In this document: piece after piece, positions 34,006 through 42,051 of the stretch
Position numbering within the stretch: position 1 is the stretch's first letter
How the letters are laid out: each line of letters opens with the position of its first letter
Assembly: GCF_030816015.1 (NCBI RefSeq)
Contig: NZ_JAUSXN010000001.1
Location: 6,200,001 to 6,264,000 of the forward strand
Source: Pedobacter sp. W3I1
GTDB taxonomy: Bacteria; Bacteroidota; Bacteroidia; Sphingobacteriales; Sphingobacteriaceae
Direction: 5' to 3'
DNA: 64,000 bases
Notes under the pieces: model-generated
Database searches by the model: none
What the model saw: the letters and a program-made list of their open reading frames with translations, nothing else
Told to the model about the DNA's origin: nothing
Program-made: the position numbers and the translations under genes

Positions 34006-34512
34006 ATGATCGAAACTGAACGCCTCATTTTAAGACCATTAACACATGATCAACTTTTAAAATACATTAAAGATGATCATTCACTTGAACAGGAGTTTGG
34101 CCTTTTGCCAACAAAGAAAAACATTTCGCCTTCGCTGCACGATGCACTTGAACAAACCATTTTGCCTAATGTCTTTGATAAGGATAAAGATTATCTGTAC
34201 CATACTTTATGGACAATCATATCTAAACCCGATCATAGAATGGTAGGCGATATCTGTTTTGTTGGCGAGCCTGATCCGAATGGCGAAATTGAAATAGGTT
34301 ATGGTACCTATGAGGAATTTAGAGGCCGGGGTTTTATGACCGAAGCTGTTGGCCGGTTAATAGAATGGGCCAGGGAACAGCCAAAAGTGAAATCGGTTTT
34401 TGCCGCTACTGCAAAAGATAATGTGGCCTCTTATTCTATTTTAGAGAAAAACAACTTTATTCATGTTGGGGAAGTTGATGATATGTTAAGCTGGAAAATT
34501 GAATTGAAATAA
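34006..34512 (+). CDS. GNAT acetyltransferase, RimJ/RimL type
   Basis: 168 residues from MIETERLILRPL, the typical start of the RimJ-like family; the frame is open eight codons further upstream. The acetyl-CoA binding region is EIEIGYGTYEEFRGRGFMTEAVGRL, with the R/Q-x-x-G-x-G/A motif as RGRGFM, and AKDNVASYSILEKNNF gives the late motif. Likely N-acetylation of a protein or small molecule; target unknown. Located 69 bp ahead of the metallo-beta-lactamase gene. Confidence 0.85.
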   Translation: MIETERLILRPLTHDQLLKYIKDDHSLEQEFGLLPTKKNISPSLHDALEQTILPNVFDKDKDYLYHTLWTIISKPDHRMVGDICFVGEPDPNGEIEIGYGTYEEFRGRGFMTEAVGRLIEWAREQPKVKSVFAATAKDNVASYSILEKNNFIHVGEVDDMLSWKIELK

Positions 34513-34581
34513 TTTAAATCAATTGTGTTCGTTTGCATTGAAAGCAATCCTCTATTTTAAAATCAATCCTTAAACTTATCT

Positions 34582-35292
34582 ATGCGTTATCTTTTTTCCT
34601 TTTTATTTTCTTTATCCGCTTTTATCGCTCTCGCGCAAAATCCAAAGTTAAAAATCAAACATTTATCAGGCGATCTGTATGTTTATACCACCTACAATAC
34701 CTACAAAGGTGCCGTAACAGATGCAAATGCAGTTTACCTGGTTACCAATAAAGGTGTAGTCGTAATCGATGCGCCCTGGGATGCCACGCAATTCCAGCCT
34801 TTTTTAGATTCTATTCAGGCTAAACACCACCAAAAAGTAGTGCTAGCCGTTGCCACACATTCGCATGGCGACCGTGCAGGTGGTTTAGCATTTTTTAAAA
34901 GTAAGGGCATAAAAACCTATACCAGTAAATTAACCGATGACATTCTGAAAACCAACAAAGAGCCACGCGCGGCATATACTTTTACCAACGACACTACTTT
35001 TACAGTGGGACAGTATAAAATAAACACCTATTACGGCGGTAAGGGGCATACAAAGGACAATCTGGTGATTTGGTTTCCAAAAGACAAAGTCTTGTTCGGC
35101 GGTTGCCTGGTTAAAAGCGCCAAAGCAAATGATTTGGGTTATATTGGAGAGGCTGATTTAGCCGCATGGCCAAAAAGCATTGAAAAGTTAAAGCAGAAAT
35201 ATCCTGACACCAAATTTGTGATTACCGGACATGATGCCTGGGGGAACAGGGAATCTTTAGATCATACGCAGAAGCTATTGAAGGAGAAATAA
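34582..35292 (+). CDS. bla: Subclass B1 metallo-beta-lactamase
   Basis: 236 residues with signal peptide (LFSLSAFIALAQ). All zinc ligands of subclass B1 are present: H93, H95 and D97 in THSHGDRAGG, H156 in GKGHTKDN, C175 in GGCLVKSAK and H217 in ITGHDAWG. K178 and the downstream NDLGYIGEAD match the substrate-contacting lysine and the loop of B1 enzymes. Predicted periplasmic hydrolysis of penicillins, cephalosporins and carbapenems. Flanks are housekeeping-type genes with no integron, IS or transposase, so it is probably intrinsic to the chromosome, as in other environmental Bacteroidota. Variant name and spectrum cannot be given from sequence alone. Confidence 0.92.
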   Translation: MRYLFSFLFSLSAFIALAQNPKLKIKHLSGDLYVYTTYNTYKGAVTDANAVYLVTNKGVVVIDAPWDATQFQPFLDSIQAKHHQKVVLAVATHSHGDRAGGLAFFKSKGIKTYTSKLTDDILKTNKEPRAAYTFTNDTTFTVGQYKINTYYGGKGHTKDNLVIWFPKDKVLFGGCLVKSAKANDLGYIGEADLAAWPKSIEKLKQKYPDTKFVITGHDAWGNRESLDHTQKLLKEK

Positions 35293-35318
35293 AATGCAAA
35301 GGCTTAGTTCACGACAGT

Positions 35319-35406
35319 CGTCATTGCGAGGCTGGGTTTGAGCGAGCCGAAGCAATCTTTATCGCAAGTTAGAAAGATTGCTTCGTCGTTCCTCCTCGCA
35401 ATGACG
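35319..35406. repeat. CGTCATTGCGAG-type inverted repeat
   Basis: Starts CGTCATTGCGAGG and ends CCTCGCAATGACG, a perfect 13-bp inverted terminus; inner arms GAAGCAATCTTT/AGATTGCTTCG. Family also at 41826-41921 and 47369-47476. Confidence 0.85.
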
Positions 35407-35489
35407 ACTGATTTTAGGAACTGTTATTGGATAACTTGTCCCAGTATTCATTAAACTAAAGTTACAGCGCAAAAATTATCAACTCAAAG

Positions 35490-35510
35490 ATGCTGAAACA
35501 AGTTCAGCAT
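35490..35510. repeat. ATGCTGAA hairpin
   Basis: Perfect 8-bp stem ATGCTGAA/TTCAGCAT with a 5-base loop, followed by GACGATCG. Solitary half-type member of the GTCATGCTGA repeat family; no T-run. Confidence 0.55.
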
Positions 35511-35538
35511 GACGATCGTTTTATCATAATTTTAATTA

Positions 35539-36048
35539 CTATAGCACAATTTCAAACAGACTTAAACTAATTCCTTCATAATGTTTTGGCAGTCTGTCGG
35601 TTTTTTCCATGGTTACTACCCCAACATAATCAAAACCACAACCTGTATAATATTCAAGTAGTTTTTCATTATCTGCCCAGGTGTCCATTCTGATAAATTT
35701 AATGTTGTTCTTTGCGGCGTAATCCTTAGCCCATTTGATAATTTCCTTCACAAAATAATAACCCCTAAATTCGGGATGGGTTACAATCCTGTGGATATAA
35801 ATCGCATCCTGATCTCGCTCTCCCCAAATCAACCTATCGTTAAACGTAACGGCAAATACACAAGCTACTACATTGTCTACAAGAATTTTATATTGGCGGT
35901 TTTCATCGATTTCAGTCTGCACCATTTCTCTGCTAAAGCCTTGCCAGTGTTTATTGAACACTTTCTTTTGATGGGCAATAGCCATATCATAAAATTCAAA
36001 AATGGTATCGATATCAGCAGACAGGCTGTTTTGTACTTGTAATTGCAT
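35539..36048 (-). CDS. GNAT acetyltransferase
   Basis: 169 residues from MQLQVQNSLSAD. The start at 36048 is preferred over the open frame to 36078 because a TACCTTTG promoter box ends four bases before it. Features: IHRIVTHPEFRGYYFVKEII (acetyl-CoA loop region) and IRMDTWADNEKLLEYYTGCGF (late GNAT motif). Target unknown. Ends close to a dispersed hairpin. Confidence 0.8.
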   Translation of the reverse strand: MQLQVQNSLSADIDTIFEFYDMAIAHQKKVFNKHWQGFSREMVQTEIDENRQYKILVDNVVACVFAVTFNDRLIWGERDQDAIYIHRIVTHPEFRGYYFVKEIIKWAKDYAAKNNIKFIRMDTWADNEKLLEYYTGCGFDYVGVVTMEKTDRLPKHYEGISLSLFEIVL

Positions 36049-36052
36049 GGAG

Positions 36053-36060
36053 CAAAGGTA
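36053..36060 (-). promoter_or_regulatory. -7 box abutting the GNAT start codon
   Basis: TACCTTTG, four bases (CTCC), then ATG on the minus strand; predicts a leaderless mRNA. Confidence 0.55.
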
Positions 36061-36091
36061 AGGGTATTTTCTGACCACAGATAAGGAGGAT

Positions 36092-36193
36092 CGTCATTTC
36101 GACTGGAGCGCAGTCCCGAACTTTCCGGAGAGAAATCTTTAAACTATATTTATTGAATAGTTCAAAGATTTCTCCACTACGGTCGAAATGACG
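36092..36193. repeat. CGTCATTTCGA-type inverted repeat
   Basis: CGTCATTTCGACTGG at one end and GGTCGAAATGACG at the other, with inner GAGAAATCTTT/AAAGATTTCTC arms. Confidence 0.8.
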
Positions 36194-36204
36194 ATCGAGC
36201 AAAA

Positions 36205-36242
36205 ACAAAAACAGGGCTGCTTTCGCTATGGATGCAGCCCTG
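36205..36242 (-). terminator. Terminator after der
   Basis: 9-bp stem CAGGGCTGC/GCAGCCCTG (36212-36220 and 36234-36242) with a 13-base loop; on the minus strand it is followed by TTTTTGTTTTTG. About 70 bases after the der stop. Confidence 0.8.
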
Positions 36243-36311
36243 TTTTAAATAACATTGGTTTCTAGGCATATTGGCCCTACGCCTTCCACCTTTAAACCTT
36301 CAACCTCAAAC

Positions 36312-37613
36312 CTATTTCTGTCTGAAATAAATCTGAATCGGTGCACCCGAAAAATCGAAGTTTTCTCTTAATTTATTCTCGATGAAACGTTTATACGGAT
36401 CTTTAATGTACTGTGGCAAGTTGCAGAAAAAGGCAAACATTGGCGAAGTGGCATTAATCTGGGTAATGTATTTTATCTTAATGTGTTTTCCTTTTAATGC
36501 TGGTGGCGGGAATTTCTCGATCAGCGGCAACATTACATCATTTAATTTAGATGTAGGAATTTTCTTGCTACGGTTTTTATAAACCTCTAAAGCCACTTCA
36601 ATTGCTTTGAAAATACGTTGTTTATTTAAAACTGAAGTAAATACAATTGGCACATCAGTAAACGGGCGGATACGCTCATGGATCTGCTCTTCGAAAGCTT
36701 TCATCGTTTGGGTATTCTTCTCGATCAAATCCCATTTGTTGACCAAAATTACGATACCTTTTTTGTTCTTCTCGGCCAGGTGGAAAATATTGATATCCTG
36801 ACTTTCGATTCCTTCTACGGCATCAATCATTAATACCACAACATCAGCCTCTTCTAAAGCTTTAATGGTACGCATTACCGAATAAAACTCTAAATTTTCT
36901 TTAACCTTGGTTTTTTTACGTAATCCGGCAGTATCGATCAGCATAAACTCATGACCAAATTGATTATAATGGATTTTGATTGAATCGCGGGTTGTACCTG
37001 CATTTGCGGTAACAATATTACGTTCTTTACCAATTAATGCATTTACTAAAGAAGATTTACCCACATTAGGGCGACCTGCGATGGTAATTTTAGGCAACTG
37101 GTTTTCTTCTTCAGGAATATCTTCGAAGTTTTTAACAACCTCATCCAATAACTCTCCTGTTCCAGAACCCGTCATTGATGATAATGCATATACTTCGCCT
37201 AATCCAAAACCATAAAAAGTATGGATTTCGTTATATAATGCGGTATTGTCTACTTTATTTGCACAAACATAAACAGGCTTATTACTTCTGCGCAATACCT
37301 GGGCAATGTCATCATCCAAATCAGTAATGCCTGTAGTTACATCAACCATAAAGATCAAAACACTGGCTTCTTCGATGGCGATCATTACCTGCTCGCGGAT
37401 GGCAGCTTCGTAAACATCTTCTGAATTGGCTACATAACCACCGGTATCGATTACGGTAAATTGCCTGTCTGTCCATTCGCCCACACCATAGTGCCTGTCG
37501 CGGGTTACGCCGCTTATATCATCTACGATCGCCTTACGGCTTTCGGTTAATCTGTTAAAAAGGGTACTCTTGCCTACGTTTGGCCTGCCTACGATGGCTA
37601 TAATATTACTCAT
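36312..37613 (-). CDS. der: Ribosome-assembly GTPase Der (EngA)
   Basis: 433 residues from MSNIIAIVGRPNVGKST. Two tandem G domains are evident: GRPNVGKST with DTGG and NKVD, then GRPNVGKSS with DTAGLRKK and NKWD, followed by a KH-like C-terminal domain ending in FRQK. Acts in 50S subunit maturation. The frame is open to 37697, but that region is a phased repeat array and there is a promoter box at 37733-37740, so the internal ATG is chosen. Confidence 0.95.
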   Translation of the reverse strand: MSNIIAIVGRPNVGKSTLFNRLTESRKAIVDDISGVTRDRHYGVGEWTDRQFTVIDTGGYVANSEDVYEAAIREQVMIAIEEASVLIFMVDVTTGITDLDDDIAQVLRRSNKPVYVCANKVDNTALYNEIHTFYGFGLGEVYALSSMTGSGTGELLDEVVKNFEDIPEEENQLPKITIAGRPNVGKSSLVNALIGKERNIVTANAGTTRDSIKIHYNQFGHEFMLIDTAGLRKKTKVKENLEFYSVMRTIKALEEADVVVLMIDAVEGIESQDINIFHLAEKNKKGIVILVNKWDLIEKNTQTMKAFEEQIHERIRPFTDVPIVFTSVLNKQRIFKAIEVALEVYKNRSKKIPTSKLNDVMLPLIEKFPPPALKGKHIKIKYITQINATSPMFAFFCNLPQYIKDPYKRFIENKLRENFDFSGAPIQIYFRQK

Positions 37614-37622
37614 GGGTGTTCT

Positions 37623-37720
37623 ATTGATAGTTAATGGCTTATAGTTAACGGTCGTGATGTTTAAGCAAGCTGCCCAAACTATTTGGCTATCAGCCATTGA
37701 CTATCAACTACTAACCGACT
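37623..37720. repeat. Heptamer-phased inverted array in the der leader
   Basis: Left half alternates TGATAGT, TAATGGC, TTATAGT, TAACGGT; right half GGCTATC, AGCCATT, GACTATC, AACTACT, AACCGAC, all in 7-base register. ATTGATAGTTAATGGC is inverted as GCCATTGACTATCAA. It would lie in the 5' untranslated region of der. Confidence 0.75.
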
Positions 37721-37732
37721 TATTTCGGGCTG

Positions 37733-37740
37733 CAAAGGTA
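37733..37740 (-). promoter_or_regulatory. -7 box of der
   Basis: TACCTTTG on the minus strand, 119 bases upstream of the der ATG, beyond the phased array. Confidence 0.45.
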
Positions 37741-37768
37741 AGGTTAATTTTCGTAACCTTCATTAATA

Positions 37769-38275
37769 TTAATTTTTATACTTATCTAAAAGTCCTTTTA
37801 TTACTTCTTCGGTTAACTGATTTCCCTGCAACAACGGAAAACCCTCCCATCTTACCATTCCTTTCGGATCAATCAGAATAGCATGCGGAATGCCTTTAAC
37901 CTGAAGCGAATCTTTAATCGTCCCTTTCGTGTCAATGGCTTCAAAATAGTTGATTTTAGGATTACTAAAAGCTTCTACTTTTTCTGCTGCTTCATCAGAA
38001 ACACCAATAATTACAATTTTATCGGCATATTTCTTTTGAATATCGTTTAATGTAGGGATATATGCCCGGCATGGCCCACACCAGGTTGCCCAAAAATCGA
38101 TTAGCACAAACTTCCCTTTGGTATCGGGTTGTTTTGAAATCCATTTTTCGACTACTAATTCTGGCGCCTTTTCGTTAAGGATAGATTTTGCCCACAATTT
38201 TTTACCATTGTTCGATTCCTGCGCAAAAATCACAGTACTCATAAACAGTAAGAGAAACGTTAAACTTGTTTTCAT
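37769..38275 (-). CDS. TlpA-like periplasmic thioredoxin
   Basis: 168 residues with signal peptide (LLLFMSTVIFAQ) and one thioredoxin domain of the TlpA/ResA type. The redox CxxC is C66-C69 in FWATWCGPCRAYIP; the cis-proline loop is VKGIPHAILIDPKG. Likely keeps periplasmic cysteines reduced or serves cytochrome c maturation. It lies 36 bp after era on the same strand. Confidence 0.88.
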   Translation of the reverse strand: MKTSLTFLLLFMSTVIFAQESNNGKKLWAKSILNEKAPELVVEKWISKQPDTKGKFVLIDFWATWCGPCRAYIPTLNDIQKKYADKIVIIGVSDEAAEKVEAFSNPKINYFEAIDTKGTIKDSLQVKGIPHAILIDPKGMVRWEGFPLLQGNQLTEEVIKGLLDKYKN

Positions 38276-38311
38276 GGTTATAATTTTGATTTTATCTAAT
38301 AAAAATCGAAA

Positions 38312-39209
38312 TTAATTATCGTAACCAAAGCTTTTCAGGTAATTCTTTTTACTTCTCCAATCCGGGATCACTTTAACAAACATTTCTAAGAAAACTTTGC
38401 TGTCTAAAAACTTCTCGATTTCTAAACGTGCTTCTGTACCCACTTTTTTCAGCATGCTACCCGCAGTACCGATTAAAATGTTCTTTTGCGAATCGCGTTC
38501 TACCACAATTTCTGCAGTAATGCGAATCATTGCACCTTTACCGTTTTTCAGTTCTTCTTCTTTAAAACTCTTTACAATTACCTCGGTGCTGTAAGGAATT
38601 TCTTTCTGATAATTAAGGAAGATTTTTTCGCGGATGATCTCCGAAACGAAGAAACGTTCTGAGCGATCGGTCAAATCTTCTTTATCATAATATGGTGGAT
38701 GTTCTGGCAACATTTCCAGCACGCGGTCCAATAATCCGTCGACATTGTGCTTATGTAAAGCAGAAATTGCATAAATAGCAACCGGATTTAGCTTCTCCTG
38801 CCAGTACGCAATCTTCTCATCAACCTGTTCTTGTAATGCTTTATCTATTTTATTGATGAGTACAATTGTTGGGATATTACGGTTCAGAATTTTCTCTAAA
38901 ACGTCTTCCTCATCATGCGCTTCGTTGATGTCGGTTACGAACAAAAGCACGTCGGCATCGGTCAAAGATCCGTTAACAAAGCTCATCATACTCTCTTGTA
39001 AACTGTATTTTGGGTTTAATTATACCCGGTGTATCAGAGAAAACGATCTGATATTCTTCTTCATTTACGATCCCTAAAATGCGGTGTCTTGTGGTTTGTG
39101 CCTTAGGAGTTATAATGCTAAGTCGCTCGCCTACAAGCACATTCATGAGGGTGGATTTACCTACATTTGGTTTACCTATTATACTAACAAAACCTGCTTT
39201 ATGCGCCAT
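38312..39209 (-). pseudogene. era: era GTPase gene interrupted by a +1 frameshift
   Basis: Era, a GTPase for 16S rRNA processing and 30S assembly that is usually essential. Two adjoining frames encode it. The first starts MAHKAGFVSIIGKPNVGKST at 39209, passes DTPGIIKPK and ends at a stop near 38987. The second, from about 39007 to 38312, has MMSFVNGSLTDADVLLFVTD, VLINKID and a KH domain ending in WRSKKNYLKSFGYDN. An AAAA run (minus strand; 39008-39011) in CCC AAA A TAC accounts for the break: removing one A restores KYSLQESMMSF and a 298-residue Era of normal length and sequence. Either a sequencing error, a recent mutation, or a site corrected by slippage. Confidence 0.85.
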
Positions 39210-39230
39210 TAAAATATTTTTTAAAAAAAA

Positions 39231-39262
39231 TTTGCAGCACAAAGAAACGAATTATATCTTTG
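39231..39262 (+). promoter_or_regulatory. Promoter of the tRNA-fMet/tRNA-Glu cassette
   Basis: TTTG (39231-39234), 20 bases, then TATCTTTG (39255-39262), about 55 bases before the first tRNA. A strong match to the Bacteroidota consensus. The second cassette has no comparable box. Confidence 0.75.
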
Positions 39263-39322
39263 CATTCCAATTCGGAAACAGAGTTAAGGATTTAATTCAA
39301 AGAAAAAACGAGTTGTATAGAG

Positions 39323-39398
<76 letters not shown>

Positions 39399-39468
39399 AG
39401 TCAGTTGGTAGTTCTCAGTTAGCAATTTTAATTGCCTACTGAAAATTGGAAATTTAAAACTGAAAAAT
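39399..39468. repeat. Heptamer-phased array filling the tRNA spacer, copy 1
   Basis: Exactly ten 7-base units (70 bases) between the CCA of tRNA-fMet and the first base of tRNA-Glu: AGTCAGT, TGGTAGT, TCTCAGT, TAGCAAT, then TTTAATT, GCCTACT, GAAAATT, GGAAATT, TAAAACT, GAAAAAT. Units end AGT/AAT on the left and ACT/ATT on the right, i.e. inverse. Confidence 0.85.
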
Positions 39469-39540
39469 GGCCCGTTCGTCTAGGGGTGAGGACGCCAGAT
39501 TTTCATTCTGGAAACAGGGGTTCGATTCCCCTACGGGCTA
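39469..39540 (+). tRNA. tRNA-Glu (TTC), copy 1
   Basis: 72 bases, no encoded CCA. Acceptor GGCCCGT/ACGGGCT (first pair G-T), anticodon stem CCAGA/TCTGG with loop TTTTCAT (anticodon TTC), T-stem AGGGG/CCCCT. Confidence 0.95.
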
Positions 39541-39543
39541 CGA

Positions 39544-39572
39544 AACCGCTACAGAGCTGAGCGGTTTTTTTT
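39544..39572 (+). terminator. Terminator after tRNA cassette 1
   Basis: Stem AACCGCT/AGCGGTT with a 9-base loop and an eight-T tail; four bases after tRNA-Glu. Confidence 0.85.
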
Positions 39573-39629
39573 ATCAGTTTCAATACTGTAAAATTGAAGG
39601 TTGGTATTTCCCTTAAAAATACAATAGAG

Positions 39630-39705
<76 letters not shown>

Positions 39706-39775
39706 AGTCAGTTGGTAGTTCTCAGTTAGCAATTTTAATTGCCTACTGAAAACTGGAAATTTAAAACTGAAAAAT
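39706..39775. repeat. Heptamer-phased array filling the tRNA spacer, copy 2
   Basis: Same ten 7-base units as copy 1 with one substitution (GAAAACT in place of GAAAATT). Confidence 0.85.
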
Positions 39776-39847
39776 GGCCCGTTCGTCTAGGGGTGAGGAC
39801 GCCAGATTTTCATTCTGGAAACAGGGGTTCGATTCCCCTACGGGCTA
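39776..39847 (+). tRNA. tRNA-Glu (TTC), copy 2
   Basis: Identical to the first tRNA-Glu, 307 bases downstream of it. Confidence 0.95.
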
Positions 39848-39849
39848 CG

Positions 39850-39887
39850 AAAAAGCATCAATCTGATAAAGGTTGATGCTTTTTTTA
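39850..39887 (+). terminator. Terminator after tRNA cassette 2
   Basis: Stem AAAAGCATCAA/TTGATGCTTTT with an 11-base loop and T-run. Its sequence is unrelated to terminator 1, so the duplication stops just before the terminator. Confidence 0.85.
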
Positions 39888-39980
39888 TATCCAATACGGA
39901 GGCTTATGCCTATAATTGTATATTGGACGCTATTCAGTCACAACCAGGGCAATTCCTTTTCTTTCAATTTGTTTTAAGCG

Positions 39981-40871
39981 ATGCAAACACTCCATCCCAA
40001 TCAACAGCTACCTGTTTATACCTTAGAACCCGACGAAATAGCAGGGAATAAAAATTTTAGGGTTTATCATTTTGAAGGTACTTTACCAAACAAGTCGGAA
40101 CTGCTTATCCCTCACCGGAAAGATCATTACCTGATTGTTTTGATCAGACAGGCCGATAGCCGTCAATGGATTGATATGACACCCTATACGCTAAAAAACA
40201 ATACCGTTTATTTTTCTGGCCCAGGCCACATCATTGTAAAAGAAGGTTTTAAGCAGCTATGGAGCACCGGCATTGCTTTTACCAATGAGTTTCTCTCCCT
40301 TCAGGAAAATGCTTCGCTAAGCAAACTACCCATTATCGAAAACCCGCACGATGGACATGAGTTAGCCCTAACCGAAGCCGATCTTAACTTTGTTGAGGAC
40401 ATACTCGTCAAAATCAATGCCGAATATCAAAAACCTGGCGAGTGGCAGCAACGTATGCTTACCGCCCACCTAACCGTGTTGCTTACCTATTTAAGCCGGT
40501 TGTATTCGGAACAGTATAAGGAGCGTAATCACTCAGCAGAGAAATTGCTATTGAAAGGTTTTCTGACAAAGATTAATGAGTGTTATCGCGAACTACGGGA
40601 AGTAGGCGATTATGCTTCACTATTGAACATTTCATCAGGACATTTAAGCGAGGTGGTGAAAATACAAAGTGGCAAACCGGCCATTAAACATATCCATGAG
40701 CGATTGGTGCTGGAGGCGCAACGGTTGCTCTTTCACACCGGGCATTCTTTAAAAGAAATTGCCTTTGACTTAGGTTTTTCTGACACCTCTTATTTTAACC
40801 GCTTTTTTAAACGCGAAACTGGTGTAACGCCCGCAGTGTACAGGGCCAATATCCGCGAAATGTACCATTAA
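39981..40871 (+). CDS. AraC-family transcriptional regulator
   Basis: 296 residues. N-terminal cupin-like sensing part (about 1-190) and a C-terminal double helix-turn-helix (about 195-290) with LKEIAFDLGFSDTSYFNRFF and KRETGVTPAVYRANIR, the AraC hallmark. It is directly followed by an SDR gene on the same strand with its own promoter box, suggesting that it controls that gene. Effector unknown. Confidence 0.9.
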   Translation: MQTLHPNQQLPVYTLEPDEIAGNKNFRVYHFEGTLPNKSELLIPHRKDHYLIVLIRQADSRQWIDMTPYTLKNNTVYFSGPGHIIVKEGFKQLWSTGIAFTNEFLSLQENASLSKLPIIENPHDGHELALTEADLNFVEDILVKINAEYQKPGEWQQRMLTAHLTVLLTYLSRLYSEQYKERNHSAEKLLLKGFLTKINECYRELREVGDYASLLNISSGHLSEVVKIQSGKPAIKHIHERLVLEAQRLLFHTGHSLKEIAFDLGFSDTSYFNRFFKRETGVTPAVYRANIREMYH

Positions 40872-40910
40872 TACCGTTGGATGTGTGCTAGCCAGATCGT
40901 GCACCCATTA

Positions 40911-40918
40911 TACATTTG
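40911..40918 (+). promoter_or_regulatory. -7 box abutting the SDR start codon
   Basis: TACATTTG, four bases (TACT), then ATG at 40923; predicts a leaderless mRNA and decides the start. Confidence 0.55.
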
Positions 40919-40922
40919 TACT

Positions 40923-41666
40923 ATGAAAAATATGAAAACAGTACTGATTACAGGAGCAAACAAAAGCATTGGCTTTGAAACAGCCAGACAATTATTACAG
41001 CAAGGATATTACGTATTTCTAGGCTGCAGGGATATCCAAAAAGGTGAACAAGCCATAAATCAACTAAAATCAGAGGGTTTAACCGAGGTAGAACCGATTG
41101 AAATTGATGTAGATAACGTTGAATCAATTAAAGCTGCAGGAGAATTGCTTGGTCAGAAAATTACAGCCCTCGATGTGTTGATTAACAACGCAGGTATTAG
41201 TGGTGCCATGCAAAATGCACTGGAAACCGACATTAGTGTATTTAAACAAGTATTTGAAACCAACTTTTTTGGTGTAATTGCAGTAACACAAACTTTTATA
41301 AACCTGTTGAAACAATCATCAGAACCAAGAATCGTTAATGTTACATCAGGTTTAGGTTCACTTGCCTTACATAACGATCCTACGTGGAAATACTATAGTG
41401 TAAAACCGGTGGATTACGTTTCTTCGAAAGCCGCCCTTAATGCCTATACTATTGTATTGGCCAACAACTTACAAGGTACTCCATTTAAGGTAAATGCAGT
41501 CGACCCGGGTTATACAGCAACGGACTTTAACCATCACTCAGGTCCTGGGACAGTGCCAGATGCAGCAGCAAGAATAGTTAAAGCAGCTACGTTAGGCCCA
41601 GATGGACCAACAGGACAATTTTTTAGTGACGATAATGCCCCAGAGACTGGCATTAGTCCGTGGTAA
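40923..41666 (+). CDS. SDR family oxidoreductase
   Basis: 247 residues from MKNMKTVLITGANKSIGFE. Classical SDR: TGANKSIG nucleotide loop, LDVLINNAG, catalytic Ser in NVTSGLGS and YVSSKAALN (YxxxK). The end (GPDGPTGQFFSDDNAPETG) resembles plant/bacterial carbonyl-reductase-like members. NADPH-dependent carbonyl reduction is likely; substrate unknown. The open frame begins 14 codons earlier, but the promoter box lies inside that extension. Confidence 0.88.
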   Translation: MKNMKTVLITGANKSIGFETARQLLQQGYYVFLGCRDIQKGEQAINQLKSEGLTEVEPIEIDVDNVESIKAAGELLGQKITALDVLINNAGISGAMQNALETDISVFKQVFETNFFGVIAVTQTFINLLKQSSEPRIVNVTSGLGSLALHNDPTWKYYSVKPVDYVSSKAALNAYTIVLANNLQGTPFKVNAVDPGYTATDFNHHSGPGTVPDAAARIVKAATLGPDGPTGQFFSDDNAPETGISPW

Positions 41667-41720
41667 GCACGAATTTGCTATGGAGATGTAGCTAATTTTT
41701 GGCAACTTTCTATATAACTT

Positions 41721-42040
41721 AAAGGGTTTATCATAATAGATTTGTCATCCTGAGCGTTAATTTATTGTATAAAAATCAATATATAAATAACAGGGATTTT
41801 AAGGAGATAAATCTCCTCAGATTATCGTCATTGCGAGAAGGCTTTTTCAGCCGGCGAAGCAATCTTTATGGCAGGATTACTAGCAGGAAAGATTGCTTCG
41901 TCGTTCCTCCTCGCAATGACGACCCTTTCTTAGGGAATTAGTTAATATGCTTTTATGTGTTTCGACTACTTATCCCGATTCTTCGGGAAGCTCAACATGA
42001 CAAAAACCGAAGGATAAATTGCGTTTATGATACAATCTCT
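41721..42040. repeat. Diverged palindromic element with a nested repeat
   Basis: The 385-bp gap after the SDR gene holds no gene. Ends AAAGGGTTTATCATAA and TTTATGATACAATCTCT resemble the terminal inverted repeats at 57384-57519, and TTTGTCATCCTGAGC follows the left end as it does there. The interior has acquired a complete CGTCATTGCGAG element (41826-41921), preceded by ATAAAAATCAATAT and AATAACAGGGATTTTAA, which recurs before the repeat at 63448. Confidence 0.65.
41826..41921. repeat. CGTCATTGCGAG-type inverted repeat
   Basis: CGTCATTGCGAG at one end, CTCGCAATGACG at the other; inner arms GAAGCAATCTTT and AAGATTGCTTCG. Confidence 0.85.
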
Positions 42041-42051
42041 CTAAGTTGTTC

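Noticed and set aside
39008..39011. Programmed frameshift in era as the preferred explanation
   Set aside because: The A-run is only four bases long and no stimulatory structure was found; a sequencing or assembly error fits better, so this is kept only as an alternative.
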